A DNA stretch of 64,000 nucleotides, from contig NZ_JAKVIR010000001.1 of the NCBI RefSeq assembly GCF_022601975.1, forward strand, positions 1-64,000, given 5' to 3'. The notes beneath the pieces were generated by a model that saw only the letters and a list, made by a program, of their open reading frames with translations, was not told the origin of the DNA and ran no database searches. Of this stretch, positions 1-8,736 are shown one piece after another. Position 1 is the stretch's first letter. Each line of letters starts with the position of its first letter. Origin of the DNA: Pontibacter sp. E15-1 (GTDB lineage: Bacteria > Bacteroidota > Bacteroidia > Cytophagales > Hymenobacteraceae). The position numbers and the translations under genes were made by a program.

Positions 1-524
1 TCGGTGCGCGAGGCCTGGAAGTAGGGCAGCGAGGAGACCACGTGCACCCCGTGGGCCTTGAAGAACTCCGGCAGGTCGTGGTATTTCTTGTTGGCCAGGA
101 TGATGGTCAGGTTACAGCGCACGATCACCTGCCGACCGAGTTTATAGAGCTCCTCCACAAACCAGCGGAAGTCGGGGTTCATCTCCGGGGCCCCGCCCGT
201 CAGGTCCACCGTCGTTACCTGGGGAGAGTGCCCCAGGGCATCCAGGCAAAGGTGCATGGTTTCGCGGGTCATGATCTCCTTGCGGTCCGGGCCGGCGTCC
301 ACGTGGCAGTGCTTGCAGGTCTGGTTGCACATCTTGCCCATGTTCACCTGCAGGATGCTGGTGCCCGTGGGACGCAGCGGAAAGAGCCCTTGCTCGCGCA
401 GCTTACCGGCAAAGGCCGGGAACTGCTCCCCCTGGCTGCTGGGCTGCTGGAGCACATCCAGCTGAATGAGCGGGTCGGCGTAAGCGTGTTCTTGTTTTTT
501 AAGGGATTTTATCGTGGAACCCAT
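1..524 (-). CDS. arsS: ArsS-type radical SAM protein, N-terminal part (cut by window edge)
   Basis: The frame opens at an ATG at 522-524 and stays open to the left edge, giving about 174 residues with no stop, so the C-terminal half lies outside the window. The radical SAM iron-sulfur motif CxxxCxxC is seen as CNQTCKHCHVDAGP (Cys66, Cys70, Cys73), followed by VDLTGGAPEMNP, the glycine motif of the SAM site. This exact arrangement is typical of the 'radical SAM/Cys-rich' family now called ArsS, which adds the 5'-deoxyadenosyl group to dimethylarsinite on the way to arsenosugars. The Cys-rich C-terminal domain (DUF3641) that would confirm the family cannot be seen. Two glycosyltransferase genes and a DUF547 gene of the kind found in arsenosugar clusters lie 8-10 kb to the right and support the call. 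Confidence 0.8.
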   Translation of the reverse strand, partial: MGSTIKSLKKQEHAYADPLIQLDVLQQPSSQGEQFPAFAGKLREQGLFPLRPTGTSILQVNMGKMCNQTCKHCHVDAGPDRKEIMTRETMHLCLDALGHSPQVTTVDLTGGAPEMNPDFRWFVEELYKLGRQVIVRCNLTIILANKKYHDLPEFFKAHGVHVVSSLPYFQASRT

Positions 525-843
525 TGGTTATTGTTTACTTGATTCATCTTTTTGCATCCAACAAACTATCCCCAAATACGACTGCAGCGGCATGAATGGA
601 TTGCAGCCGTTTGCGGTCTTCGCTTTTCAAAAAATTCTTCTGAACTTTAAACAGCAGATAGTATGAATGCTTTCCTAAAGGTATAGAAACAAGCAAGCGT
701 TTATTGTCGTGAAGATGACAAATCAGGAAGTTAAAGCAGTTATACGGTGGATAAATGGAGCTCGGGAAGCAACGGGTCCGAGCTGATAGCCAGGGTATAC
801 CCGCCGCCTCACGGAATCCGCGTTTGCGGCATTGCCCGCCAGT
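525..843. other. Intergenic stretch without a recognised gene
   Basis: About 320 bases between the ArsS start and the end of the GH15 gene. It should hold the arsS promoter, but no convincing Bacteroidota -7 box was picked out. A short inverted repeat (AGCTCGG at 759-765 pairing with CCGAGCT at 778-784) lies just beyond the GH15 stop and could be a weak terminator for that gene. Nothing else stands out. Confidence 0.4.
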
Positions 844-2565
844 CTATTCGTTTTCAGCGAAAGCTGTTTTGTAGTCTATCACAGCACCAATCAGCGAGGC
901 GTGTACAAAGGATTGCGGAATATTACCCAAAAACTCTCCGGTTTCCGGATCGCCCTCCTCTGGCATCAGGCCCACATCGTTCATGAATCTCAGGGCTGCC
1001 TCCAGAATCTGCTCTACCTTTTCGCGGTTGCCGCGCATGACCCAGTACTGCGCCACCCAGAAAGTGCCCGCCAGAAAAGCGCCTTCCTTCCGCGAGTCGA
1101 ATTCTACCAGATGCCTGCGGTAAAGGTTGTTTTGGCTATACTCCTGCTCAAGCCTGGCCATGGTCTTCAGCATTTGCGGGGTGTCGGCATCCGTAAATCC
1201 CCAGATCGGGAAAAGCACCGCGCTCACATCCACCGCCTCACTTCCGGCATACACAGCATAGGCCCCATCCGAAGTGATGCAGTTGTCGGCTACATACTGC
1301 CTGATGCGGGCAGCGGTTTCCAGCCAACGCTTTTTTTCTGCTTCATCCTCAGAGTGGTCGGCGATGTACTCCAAACTGACAGCGGCGACGACCTTGCTGG
1401 AGCTATACTGGTGTTTTTCTGTTTCCTCCCATATACCGTGGTCGGGCTTGTCCCAATTCTCCACCAGAAAATCGGCCATGGCTTGCACCGTTTCCCAGTG
1501 TTCTCTTGTGTTATAGCGGTTGTAAATAACCTTGGCCGCGATGATCACATTGCTGTTGGCATCCAGTTGCAGTTGGCTGTTCGCACCGTTCCCATACCGT
1601 ACCGGTGTGCTGTTTTTATATCCTTCAAAATCAACGGCCTGCTCCATACCGGCGGGTTGCTCGTCCAGGGTGAGCATGGGCACCACCGGTTCGGGGATGC
1701 GGTGCATGGCCGAGCAGATGAAGCTCAGGAATTTTCGCTCTTCCTCCCCATCGCTGCCCGCCCGGGCCAGCGCACTCACGATCATGGCCGCGTCGCGGAG
1801 CCATACATACCGGTAGTCGTAATTGCGTTTGCCGCCGAGCACCTCTGGCAACGAGGTGGTGGCTGCCGCGATGATGCCTCCGTTCTGGGCATAGGTAAGC
1901 ATGCGCAGCAAACGTAGCGACTTGGAAACGGCATCGGCGTAGGGGCCCGTGTAGGTGATGTGGCCCGCAATTTCGCGCCAGTTTTCCAGGGTTAGTTCCC
2001 GGCTTTCGCGCAGGCGGGTCTCGGGTTTATCCAAGGCTCTTTCTGACAGTACAAACCAGGCTGCCTCGCCTGCTGGCACTGCGCACACAATCATACCTTC
2101 CTCTAAATGCAGCGGATGCGAGGCATATACATGGTAATCGTAGGCCACCACCACATGGCGGGTATCCTTCAAATCTGGCAGGGCAGGCTGGCGGTTGTAG
2201 TTTGGCCGGACATCGATTTCCATCCTGTAGGGTACGGGGGCTTTGGAAGCTGTCCGGCAGATGCCATAAAAGCTCCCGTACAGCGGCATCCAATCCTCTA
2301 AGACAAGGCTGTCGGTTTCAGCAACGAAATAGGTCTGCAGAAGCCCGCTGTCTTCAAGATAGGCCCGTTTTTGGAATTGCATGCCTGGCAAGTTCATCCT
2401 CCAGGCTCCCCCCTGCCCCGCATCAAGCAAAGAGGCGAAAAAGGAAGGCTCATCAAAACGCCTGGGGCAATACCACACAATGTTGCCGCCCTTGTCTATC
2501 ATGGCGCAGGTGCGGCGGTCGCCGATCATGCCCAGGTCCTGGATCATCACTTTCTTATCGTGCAT
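844..2565 (-). CDS. Glycoside hydrolase family 15 protein (glucoamylase/trehalase-like)
   Basis: A 573-residue protein with the two-part layout of bacterial GH15 enzymes: an N-terminal beta domain (about residues 1-200, starting with IQDLGMIGDRRTCAMID and a WYCPRRFD motif) and an (alpha/alpha)6 barrel from about residue 215. Barrel landmarks are YDYRYVWLRDAAM (about 249-261) and GIWEE (377-381), which carries the probable general acid Glu. There is no signal peptide, so it should act in the cytoplasm on short alpha-glucans or trehalose; members of this subfamily include both glucan 1,4-alpha-glucosidases and trehalases, and the sequence alone does not decide. It is transcribed away from the Crp-type regulator at 2892, with a long hairpin between them. 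The first Met gives a full-length N-terminus, so the longest start is kept. Confidence 0.85.
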   Translation of the reverse strand: MHDKKVMIQDLGMIGDRRTCAMIDKGGNIVWYCPRRFDEPSFFASLLDAGQGGAWRMNLPGMQFQKRAYLEDSGLLQTYFVAETDSLVLEDWMPLYGSFYGICRTASKAPVPYRMEIDVRPNYNRQPALPDLKDTRHVVVAYDYHVYASHPLHLEEGMIVCAVPAGEAAWFVLSERALDKPETRLRESRELTLENWREIAGHITYTGPYADAVSKSLRLLRMLTYAQNGGIIAAATTSLPEVLGGKRNYDYRYVWLRDAAMIVSALARAGSDGEEERKFLSFICSAMHRIPEPVVPMLTLDEQPAGMEQAVDFEGYKNSTPVRYGNGANSQLQLDANSNVIIAAKVIYNRYNTREHWETVQAMADFLVENWDKPDHGIWEETEKHQYSSSKVVAAVSLEYIADHSEDEAEKKRWLETAARIRQYVADNCITSDGAYAVYAGSEAVDVSAVLFPIWGFTDADTPQMLKTMARLEQEYSQNNLYRRHLVEFDSRKEGAFLAGTFWVAQYWVMRGNREKVEQILEAALRFMNDVGLMPEEGDPETGEFLGNIPQSFVHASLIGAVIDYKTAFAENE

Positions 2566-2595
2566 ACGTGTTGTGTTTTTTGGATGTATGATTTG

Positions 2596-2646
2596 CCCAT
2601 ACCCATACCCTCACCTGATTCCGCTGGTTGAGGGTATGGGTATGGG
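2596..2646. promoter_or_regulatory. 18-bp perfect inverted repeat between divergent genes
   Basis: Positions 2596-2613 (CCCATACCCATACCCTCA) pair perfectly with 2629-2646 around a 15-base loop. Each arm itself repeats CCCATA. It lies 30 bases upstream of the GH15 start and about 245 bases upstream of the Crp-type gene at 2892. Since the two genes diverge, a terminator role is unlikely; an operator, a 5'-leader hairpin of the GH15 mRNA or a cruciform are possible. The remainder of the 326-base gap shows no gene. Confidence 0.5.
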
Positions 2647-2891
2647 TTTTGGTACATGTCTGAACGTGGGGTGCGCACTCGTAGTTATAGGCCGGGACCG
2701 CGCAAGACGCTTCCCAACCCTTGCTACGCGCGCATCCGGCTGCTGTGCTTATTTTCTCAGATAATTGCCATCGGCCCATAAAGCCTTGCCGCTCCGGACG
2801 TATGCTAAAGAAGGGCAGCGGCGATTCTGAGGTAGTTTTCTGGATGTTGTTTGCCATAAAAACAGTAATTTTAAGCCAACTCAAGAAAAAC

Positions 2892-3572
2892 ATGGCTCAA
2901 ACAAAACTCTGGCATCTGGAAAACTTCAGCATGCTCAGCATCCTAAGCAAGGCGGAAATGAAAGCCCTGGACGCGATGGCGGTGATGCGCAACATGCCGA
3001 AGAACCAGGTCATTTACTTTCCGGAAGACACCTCGAACACGGTTTTTCTGCTGAAGGCGGGCAAGGTCAAAATCTCAAAAATGTCGGAGTCTGGCAAGGA
3101 GATGATTCTGGCCCTGCTTGGCCCGGGTGAGATTTTCGGGGAGCTCTCCATCACGGGGCAAACCAAGCGCGAGGAGATTGCCGAGGCAACGGAAGACGCC
3201 GTGATCTGCTCTGTCAGCATCTCCGATTTCCAGCAGATGATGGAGATGAACCCCAAGTTTAACCTGCAGGTCACCAAGCTCATCGGGTTCAGGCTGAAGA
3301 AAATTCAAAGCCGCCTGGAGAACCTGATCTTCAAGACGGCCGACCAGCGGGTGCGCTTCTTTATCAAGGAGCTAGCCGAAGAGCATGGCCGCGAGATCCT
3401 CAACAACCCCGAGGAGCGCGTCGTGAAAATGCGGCTCACCCACGACGACATCGCCAAGCTGTCCGCCACCAGCCGCCAAACGGTCACCACCGTCCTCAAC
3501 GACCTCGAAAAGCACGGCACCATTTCCTACGATCGCAACCGGATTTTCGTGAGGCAGTTCAGCCAACTGTAG
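2892..3572 (+). CDS. Crp/Fnr-family transcriptional regulator
   Basis: A 226-residue protein from the ATG at 2892. Upstream in-frame codons extend the frame by 57 residues, but that part is unlike any regulator N-terminus and the chosen start gives the family's usual length. Domains: cyclic-nucleotide-binding-like beta roll (about 12-125, with a GPGEIFGELSI motif resembling the phosphate cassette), a dimerisation helix, then a helix-turn-helix near the C-terminus (about 175-215, LTHDDIAKLSATSRQTVTTVLNDLEKHG). No cluster of N-terminal cysteines is present, so it is not an Fnr-type Fe-S oxygen sensor. The ligand is unknown. It stands alone on the plus strand with converging neighbours, so its target is not shown by context. 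Confidence 0.9.
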   Translation: MAQTKLWHLENFSMLSILSKAEMKALDAMAVMRNMPKNQVIYFPEDTSNTVFLLKAGKVKISKMSESGKEMILALLGPGEIFGELSITGQTKREEIAEATEDAVICSVSISDFQQMMEMNPKFNLQVTKLIGFRLKKIQSRLENLIFKTADQRVRFFIKELAEEHGREILNNPEERVVKMRLTHDDIAKLSATSRQTVTTVLNDLEKHGTISYDRNRIFVRQFSQL

Positions 3573-3583
3573 TCAGCGACGGC

Positions 3584-4513
3584 TTACTGATTTTTCAGCT
3601 TCAATTCCCGGCGCAATGGGGCATGCTCGTTTTTGTTCTTCGTCCAGTAATCGGTGATGAGCTTGGCTTTTCGGGTGGCGCGGCTTACCTCTTCTTTCCC
3701 GCCATCCAGGCGTCTGATCTCTTCCCAACCCACAATCTCATACGGGAAGCCAACGGTATAATAAATGCGCAGCTCACGGGGGTAGTTTTTATACCTCACC
3801 GTGAGCATTTTAAGGCCTTTCGCCGAATAACCCGCCATACCAGTGGGGGCATCGGTTTTACGGATCGTCGCGTCTTCTGCCTCCAGGGGCTCGTGCGTGA
3901 GGCGCTGGTCCAGCAGGCCGGGTATAAGTTTCAGGTCGCCGGTTGGCACCTGGTTTGGGTTCAGGCGCAGCAGCGTCCAGATGTTATCTTCCGGCATCGC
4001 GTCAAGCGTCAGGTTCTGGTCACTCTCTTTTTCGAAATAAGAAAACAGCTGCGCCCTGTATACACCCGCCTCCCGGTTGAGCTGCGTAAAGGTATGGCCG
4101 CACCACTCCTGCGAGCTGGCCGTTACCTTCACCGCCGGAATGCTGTCGTACACCGGCGTAAACACCGAGAGCATCATGGAATAAGGGTAGATGCCGGTCA
4201 CGAACTTTTTGGTCATGTTCATCTTCAGCACCTTCTGGGCATCCCGCTGGTTTCGTTGGGGCTCATCCAGCTTCACCTGTTTGTCTTTGGAGAAATCCTC
4301 GGTCACAAAGATCAGCACTGCCTCTGCATCCCGCTTTTCGCCGTAGCGGTATTGCTCCAGATCATACGTGTTCAGCTCCGCCTTCCCCTGGTACCAGTAA
4401 TCGCCGAACGTATCGAAATCGAGGGTGCGGGCGACATCATCAGAAGCAGTGGTGGCATCATCTCCAGGCTTGCAGGCTGCCACAAAAAGCAGCAAGAAAA
4501 GTAGGTGTTTCAT
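3584..4513 (-). CDS. Conserved lipoprotein of unknown function
   Basis: A 309-residue protein with a signal peptide ending in a lipobox (FVAAC, lipid-modified Cys at residue 14), so it should be anchored to a membrane on the outer side. Relatives in Bacteroidota share the pattern seen here: DYWYQGKAELNTY near the start, AEAVLIFVTEDFSKDKQVKLD, TGIYPYSMM and SQEWCGHTFTQLN. These are often labelled 'septum formation inhibitor Maf' in databases, but no Maf nucleotide-pyrophosphatase motif is visible and the label is not supported. It ends 11 bases from the end of the converging Crp-type gene and starts 27 bases after the next gene upstream on the same strand, so the two may be co-transcribed. Confidence 0.7.
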   Translation of the reverse strand: MKHLLFLLLFVAACKPGDDATTASDDVARTLDFDTFGDYWYQGKAELNTYDLEQYRYGEKRDAEAVLIFVTEDFSKDKQVKLDEPQRNQRDAQKVLKMNMTKKFVTGIYPYSMMLSVFTPVYDSIPAVKVTASSQEWCGHTFTQLNREAGVYRAQLFSYFEKESDQNLTLDAMPEDNIWTLLRLNPNQVPTGDLKLIPGLLDQRLTHEPLEAEDATIRKTDAPTGMAGYSAKGLKMLTVRYKNYPRELRIYYTVGFPYEIVGWEEIRRLDGGKEEVSRATRKAKLITDYWTKNKNEHAPLRRELKLKNQ

Positions 4514-4540
4514 AAGTCTCAGCGTTTGCTGAAAGCCTCC

Positions 4541-4906
4541 TCAGCAACAAGCGCTTTCCAGCGTCCTGCTTAAGGCCTCTTTCAGTTGGTCAAGCGATTT
4601 TATCCCGTTTAGTTCATCGGCCTCAAGCAAAACCTCGATACGGTTGTCCCCTGACTTGAGCGCAATTACCGGGTAGTCTTTTCGGATCGGGGCAAATTTC
4701 CACTCGTTCCGATACACGAATTCCACCTCTATGGGCAGTTGCTGAATATAGTCCGCCCATTCCTTCTTCATCGTGAACTTACCATACGTCAGGGCGCAGA
4801 GGCTACAGGCGTAGGTGTCCGGTGAAATGATCTTGTGCGCGAAGTCGGTGAGTTTATTGAAGTAGCCCGTCTCGGCATTGTATACGAATTGCAGTTTCTG
4901 CGTCAT
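4541..4906 (-). CDS. Conserved small protein with CxxC motif, unknown function
   Basis: A 121-residue soluble protein without signal peptide. It has a CSLCALTYG motif near residue 35 and ends in a double cysteine (ESACC), so metal binding or thiol chemistry is possible. Similar short proteins with the pattern FxYNAxxGxxN and a Cys-x-x-Cys are recalled from other Bacteroidota, without known function; some database entries call them GTPases, but no P-loop is present. The gene lies 27 bases upstream of the lipoprotein gene at 3584-4513 and about 200 bases downstream of the polyferredoxin gene. The 198-base gap to that gene holds no other frame worth calling. Confidence 0.65.
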   Translation of the reverse strand: MTQKLQFVYNAETGYFNKLTDFAHKIISPDTYACSLCALTYGKFTMKKEWADYIQQLPIEVEFVYRNEWKFAPIRKDYPVIALKSGDNRIEVLLEADELNGIKSLDQLKEALSRTLESACC

Positions 4907-5104
4907 GGTCTGTGGGGTTTAGGGTTGGGTGGAAGGTATAACTTCTGCGTGCCTCCCTCACTGCGTGCCCGTGGCGTTCCTCAAAAACGGCCGATGGAGC
5001 GTTGCGTAGCTCCTGCTGTAAGAACTCACGCGGTATGCAATTGTTTTATTTGCGCTTTGCGCACGTGGGTGTTCGCTTTCGAAAACGTAGTATGAACTTG
5101 CTCA

Positions 5105-6637
5105 TTAAAAAGACTCGTTGCCGACCAGAATCGGGATATCGGTGATACGCGTTTGCTCAGGCCCGTTTTCGAGCTTCAGCACGCCGCGCGGACAAACGGA
5201 GGCGCACACGCCACAGCCCACGCACGAGGCCCGCACGATGTTCTGACCGCGCTGCGCATACCAGCGCACATCGATGCCCATCTCGCAGTAGGTGGAGCAA
5301 TTGCCGCAGGAGATGCACTGCCCGCCATTTGTGGTAATGCGGAACCGTGATTTGAAGCGCTGCACAATGCCCAGGTAAGCCGCCAGCGGGCACCCGAAGC
5401 GGCACCACATCCGGTTGCCCATCAGGGGGTAAAAGCCCACGCCCACCACTCCGGCAAAAGCGGCCCCGATCAGGAAGCCATACCATTGGTGCAGCACACC
5501 GGTGGCCTGGCCCAGCAAGGCAAAACCCGAAAAGTAGTTGGCAATGGTCACGAGGGTCATCACGACGGCAAACACCAGCACGCTGTGCACCATGATGCGC
5601 TCAATGCTCCAGGCTTTCAAGGATTTGTCGGAGAGGTGCCGGTAGGGGTCGCCGGCGGTTTCGGCCAGGCCGCCGCAGCCGCACACCCAGCTGCAGTACC
5701 AGCGCTTTCCATAGAAATAGGTCATCAGCGGCACGCCCAGTATAATCAGCAGGATGCCCCAGACAAACATAAACATACCGATGGTGCCACTGCTCACCAT
5801 ACTCTCGACGCGGTAATCGAAAAAGAAGGTATAATCGAGGGGCCAGATGTTTTTGAAGTCGTGCCAGGGCTTGTTGAGCAACACCAATATCTCGGGGAGC
5901 AGAAAAGCAAAACTCAACTGGAAAAACATGACGGAGGATGTGCGGAGGGTCTGGTACTTATTGCCCCGGTACTTGCGGAACATCCGGATGCCCATCACCA
6001 GGATGGCAAGGGTATAAATGGTGCCGTACAGGAACCACTGGCTGGCCGGACCGCCCGACAAAAAGCGACTCAGCGGGTCCACAAGCAGCGTCCAGTTGAC
6101 GATGTAGGCCGGAAACCAGTAAAGCACCACGTAGAGCAGAATGAGGTATACCCCAAGCGTTATCCCAATCACGCCGCGCGCCTTGTTAGAGGAGAACATG
6201 ATCCCATCGTGCTTGATGCCGGCTGTCTCGTTGCGGTAGAGCGGCAGTATATACAGCAGCGCGCCAGCCGTGCCCAGGATCACGGTGAGCAGTAGCCATA
6301 CCCCCCTGTTCTCCTTCACGATGCCCTCGCTGGCGGCTTTTGTGGCAGCAAAGGTATAGTCGTCCCAGATCACGCGGTCCCATTGCTCATTTTCCTGCTG
6401 CCGGGTATTGTAGGCGTCAAAGTACTTGTTGAAATCGCTCACGAAGGCGAAGCTGCTGCCATAGGTCTTGCCCAGCATGGGCTTCAGTTCTGTGCGCAGC
6501 ACCGTGTAATTCTGCTCACTGCTTACTTCCTGCAGTTTCGCCTCCGTGAGTTGGTACTCGCCTAAAAAGAGCAGTGCGTTGAAAAAGAGCAACGCCATTA
6601 AAAATAACCCGAGACCGACTTTCTGTATTGCTTTCAT
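5105..6637 (-). CDS. Membrane polyferredoxin (NosR/NapH/CcoG-like 4Fe-4S protein)
   Basis: A 510-residue membrane protein with several hydrophobic segments (first about 8-27, then near 113-131, 155-177, 208-224 and further on) and two Cys-rich regions. The inner-membrane CSWVCGCGG and WCRFGCPLA motifs are those of the NosR/NapH superfamily. Near the C-terminus two 4Fe-4S ferredoxin motifs follow one another (CISCGNCSTYC and CVGCGVCASVCPRGV). Such proteins pass electrons between the membrane and soluble partners. The gene starts 9 bases after the FAD oxidoreductase gene, last in an apparent four-gene operon with a DUF547 lipoprotein and an arsenosugar-type glycosyltransferase. The pair with the flavoprotein suggests a membrane electron-transfer unit; its substrate is not known. 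Confidence 0.8.
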   Translation of the reverse strand: MKAIQKVGLGLFLMALLFFNALLFLGEYQLTEAKLQEVSSEQNYTVLRTELKPMLGKTYGSSFAFVSDFNKYFDAYNTRQQENEQWDRVIWDDYTFAATKAASEGIVKENRGVWLLLTVILGTAGALLYILPLYRNETAGIKHDGIMFSSNKARGVIGITLGVYLILLYVVLYWFPAYIVNWTLLVDPLSRFLSGGPASQWFLYGTIYTLAILVMGIRMFRKYRGNKYQTLRTSSVMFFQLSFAFLLPEILVLLNKPWHDFKNIWPLDYTFFFDYRVESMVSSGTIGMFMFVWGILLIILGVPLMTYFYGKRWYCSWVCGCGGLAETAGDPYRHLSDKSLKAWSIERIMVHSVLVFAVVMTLVTIANYFSGFALLGQATGVLHQWYGFLIGAAFAGVVGVGFYPLMGNRMWCRFGCPLAAYLGIVQRFKSRFRITTNGGQCISCGNCSTYCEMGIDVRWYAQRGQNIVRASCVGCGVCASVCPRGVLKLENGPEQTRITDIPILVGNESF

Positions 6638-6646
6638 GATGATGCG

Positions 6647-8032
6647 TTATAATCCGAAAATGGCCAGCAGCCCTTTTTTCTTGTTTTTCTTTGGCTTCAG
6701 GCTGGTGCCAAACTGTGTGTTGAAGGCCTGCAAAATCTGCGGGTGGAACCTGTCATAAAACTCCGGATCGAAGTTGGCCTCCTGCAAGCGCTCCATCACA
6801 GCTTCCACGGGGGTATGCTGCTGCAGCGCCTCATCAAAAAAAGCGTGCCGGAGGCGCAAGCCAAACGCGTTTATACCCTGCAGCTGCCGACTTTCGCTGT
6901 TAAACAAGGCCCGGAAGCATTTTTTGCCGTCGGGGTGCTCCCAGTAGAACGAGTCCACGGGCTCCTCCCACGTGTTGGGCACCTGTCCATATGTCTGGTA
7001 TTCGATGTCGAGGAATTTGGCGGAGTTAAACCAGGGACCGGGTTTATACGGTACAGGCTCCGCGGCAATTGTGCGAGCCAGTGTTTCGCCGTGCATGCGG
7101 CCGGTATACCATACCTGCTCAACCGGACGGCGGAGCGGCGGCGGAGTGCGGTACTCCACACAGTCGCCGATGGCGTACACGTCGGGGATGTTGGTGGCAA
7201 AAAACGCATCCACCAGAATGCCCTTGTTCACTTCCAGCGCCGTGTTTTTTACCAGGTCGATGTTCGGGCTCACGCCAGCCGTCAGGCCCACGAACTGGCA
7301 CGGGATCTCCTCGCCAGCTTTGGTCATGACAGCCCGCACGTTGCCTGCCTCATCCTCCAGTATACTGTCCAGTTCCTCCCCTAGTCGCAGGTCGATGTGG
7401 TGCTCCCGTATGTGGCGCCCTACCAGTTCGGCTTCCTCCTTCGGAAGCACATTGTCCCAGAAACGCTGCTCCCGCACCAGAAACGTGACGGGTATTTTGC
7501 GGCTGCGCAGCATCTCGGCCATTTCTATCCCGATCAGGCCGCCGCCCACCACCACGGCACGCGCACAATTCTGGGTATGGGCCTCCATGCTCTCCAGGTC
7601 CTGAAAACTGTACAGGCCCTGCACCCCTTTGAGGTCCTGGCCCGGCCAGCCGAACTTGTTTGTTTTGGAGCCCAGGGCCAGAATCAGGGTGTCGTATGGT
7701 ATAGGTTCCTGTTGTTTTAACTGCAACTGCTTCTGCTCAAAATCAACCTGCGTCACCCAATCGTGCACCAGGCACAGGCGATTCTTTTCCCAGAACCAAT
7801 CCTCGTAGGGCTTTGTGTGGGCATACTTCATATGCCCCATGTAGATATACATCAGGGCGGTGCGGGAGAAGAAGTGCTCGGTTTCGCCGGAGACAATCGT
7901 GATTTGGGCCGCGCTGTCGCGTTTGCGCAAATGCCGTGCGCAGGTGATGCCCGAGATTCCGTTCCCGATGATCACGATGCGGCTCCCTTTTCCATTCGTG
8001 CAGAAATCCCCGATTGCTTTTGTCTCCTTCAT
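6647..8032 (-). CDS. FAD/NAD(P)-dependent pyridine nucleotide-disulfide-type oxidoreductase
   Basis: A 461-residue flavoprotein. FAD-binding Rossmann motif IVIIGNGISGITCARHL lies near residues 19-35; the NAD(P) motif AVVVGGGLIGIEMAEML is about 164-180; the second FAD motif is DVYAIGDCVEY. The overall pattern matches nitrite-reductase-like/rubredoxin-reductase-like ferredoxin reductases. There is no CxxxxC redox pair of the glutathione reductase type. It lies 6 bases after the glycosyltransferase gene and 9 bases before the polyferredoxin gene, so all are likely co-translated. The likely job is to exchange electrons between NAD(P)H and the neighbouring 4Fe-4S protein; a role in reducing an arsenic intermediate is only a guess from context. 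Confidence 0.85.
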   Translation of the reverse strand: MKETKAIGDFCTNGKGSRIVIIGNGISGITCARHLRKRDSAAQITIVSGETEHFFSRTALMYIYMGHMKYAHTKPYEDWFWEKNRLCLVHDWVTQVDFEQKQLQLKQQEPIPYDTLILALGSKTNKFGWPGQDLKGVQGLYSFQDLESMEAHTQNCARAVVVGGGLIGIEMAEMLRSRKIPVTFLVREQRFWDNVLPKEEAELVGRHIREHHIDLRLGEELDSILEDEAGNVRAVMTKAGEEIPCQFVGLTAGVSPNIDLVKNTALEVNKGILVDAFFATNIPDVYAIGDCVEYRTPPPLRRPVEQVWYTGRMHGETLARTIAAEPVPYKPGPWFNSAKFLDIEYQTYGQVPNTWEEPVDSFYWEHPDGKKCFRALFNSESRQLQGINAFGLRLRHAFFDEALQQHTPVEAVMERLQEANFDPEFYDRFHPQILQAFNTQFGTSLKPKKNKKKGLLAIFGL

Positions 8033-8038
8033 GTCCGT

Positions 8039-8734
8039 TTACTTAACCTGATGTAGCCAGTTGTAATAGCGTTCTTTTATTAGCTGTGGCGGTGCCTGCT
8101 TCCAATAAAGCCTGAAGCAGCGGTAATTGGCTAAATTTACTTTTAAATAACTGTTTTGCCTGTATTTTCTGGATGAAACCAGCACATCTTTTGGCAGCAC
8201 GTGGTAGCCGTAAACGGGCATCAGCCGATGGACGAGCTCAAAATCCTCCATAATGCAAAAGCTTTCGTTGAAGCCGCCCATCGTTTCGAACACCTTTTTG
8301 GGCAGGTATAGCGTTTGGTCCCCGCCGCCGCTGAAGGCCGTCACGAAGCGTGAAAAATAGGAGTTAAGCGCCAGCAGCCAGTTTCCGGGCGTCAGCTTTA
8401 GCCGGTAGCACCCTATCCAGTGGCCTGCATCCAGCGCTTGGTTAATGTCGGCCACTAGCGTCAGGGGTGGCAGGCAGTCGGCGTGCACAAAGCAGAGCAC
8501 CTTTCCGGTGGCGGCCCGCGCCCCTGCGTTCAGTTGCACTGCGCGGCAGGCGGCGCTGGTTCGCAGCAGCCTGATGCCCCGGGGCATTTCCCCTGAAAGG
8601 TTATCGGCGCTGCCGCCTGCCACCACCAGTATTTCCAACATGTCCGGATGATCGGCCAGGGCCAAATGCCGGAGCAGCGCCTGCAGCACCTCGCTGTCGT
8701 TATAAACAGGTATGATGACGCTAACTTTCCGCAT
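8039..8734 (-). CDS. Family 2 glycosyltransferase, arsenosugar-cluster type (TIGR04283-like)
   Basis: A 231-residue GT-A enzyme. VSVIIPVYNDSE opens the nucleotide-binding fold, AGGSADN holds the first conserved Asp, and the run RTSAACRAVQLNAGARAATG followed by FVHADC (Asp86) gives the DxD-like metal site. The compact size, the 'R..Q.NAGA..A.G..L.F.HAD' pattern and the GGGDQTLYLPKKVFETMGGF acceptor region match the family described as 'rSAM/selenodomain-associated transferase 2', now linked with arsenosugar synthesis. It starts 2 bases after the DUF547 gene and ends 6 bases before the flavoprotein gene. With ArsS at the left edge it supports an arsenosugar cluster. The sugar donor cannot be read from the sequence. 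Confidence 0.8.
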   Translation of the reverse strand: MRKVSVIIPVYNDSEVLQALLRHLALADHPDMLEILVVAGGSADNLSGEMPRGIRLLRTSAACRAVQLNAGARAATGKVLCFVHADCLPPLTLVADINQALDAGHWIGCYRLKLTPGNWLLALNSYFSRFVTAFSGGGDQTLYLPKKVFETMGGFNESFCIMEDFELVHRLMPVYGYHVLPKDVLVSSRKYRQNSYLKVNLANYRCFRLYWKQAPPQLIKERYYNWLHQVK

Positions 8735-8736
8735 AC

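Noticed and set aside
2555-2893. Minus-strand frame of 112 codons over the GH15 start and the hairpin
   Set aside because: Crosses the perfect hairpin and the start of a real gene, with low-complexity translation (THTHTLNQRN); no family features.
3584-4513. Septum formation inhibitor Maf
   Set aside because: A frequent database label for such lipoproteins, but the sequence is an exported lipoprotein without Maf motifs.
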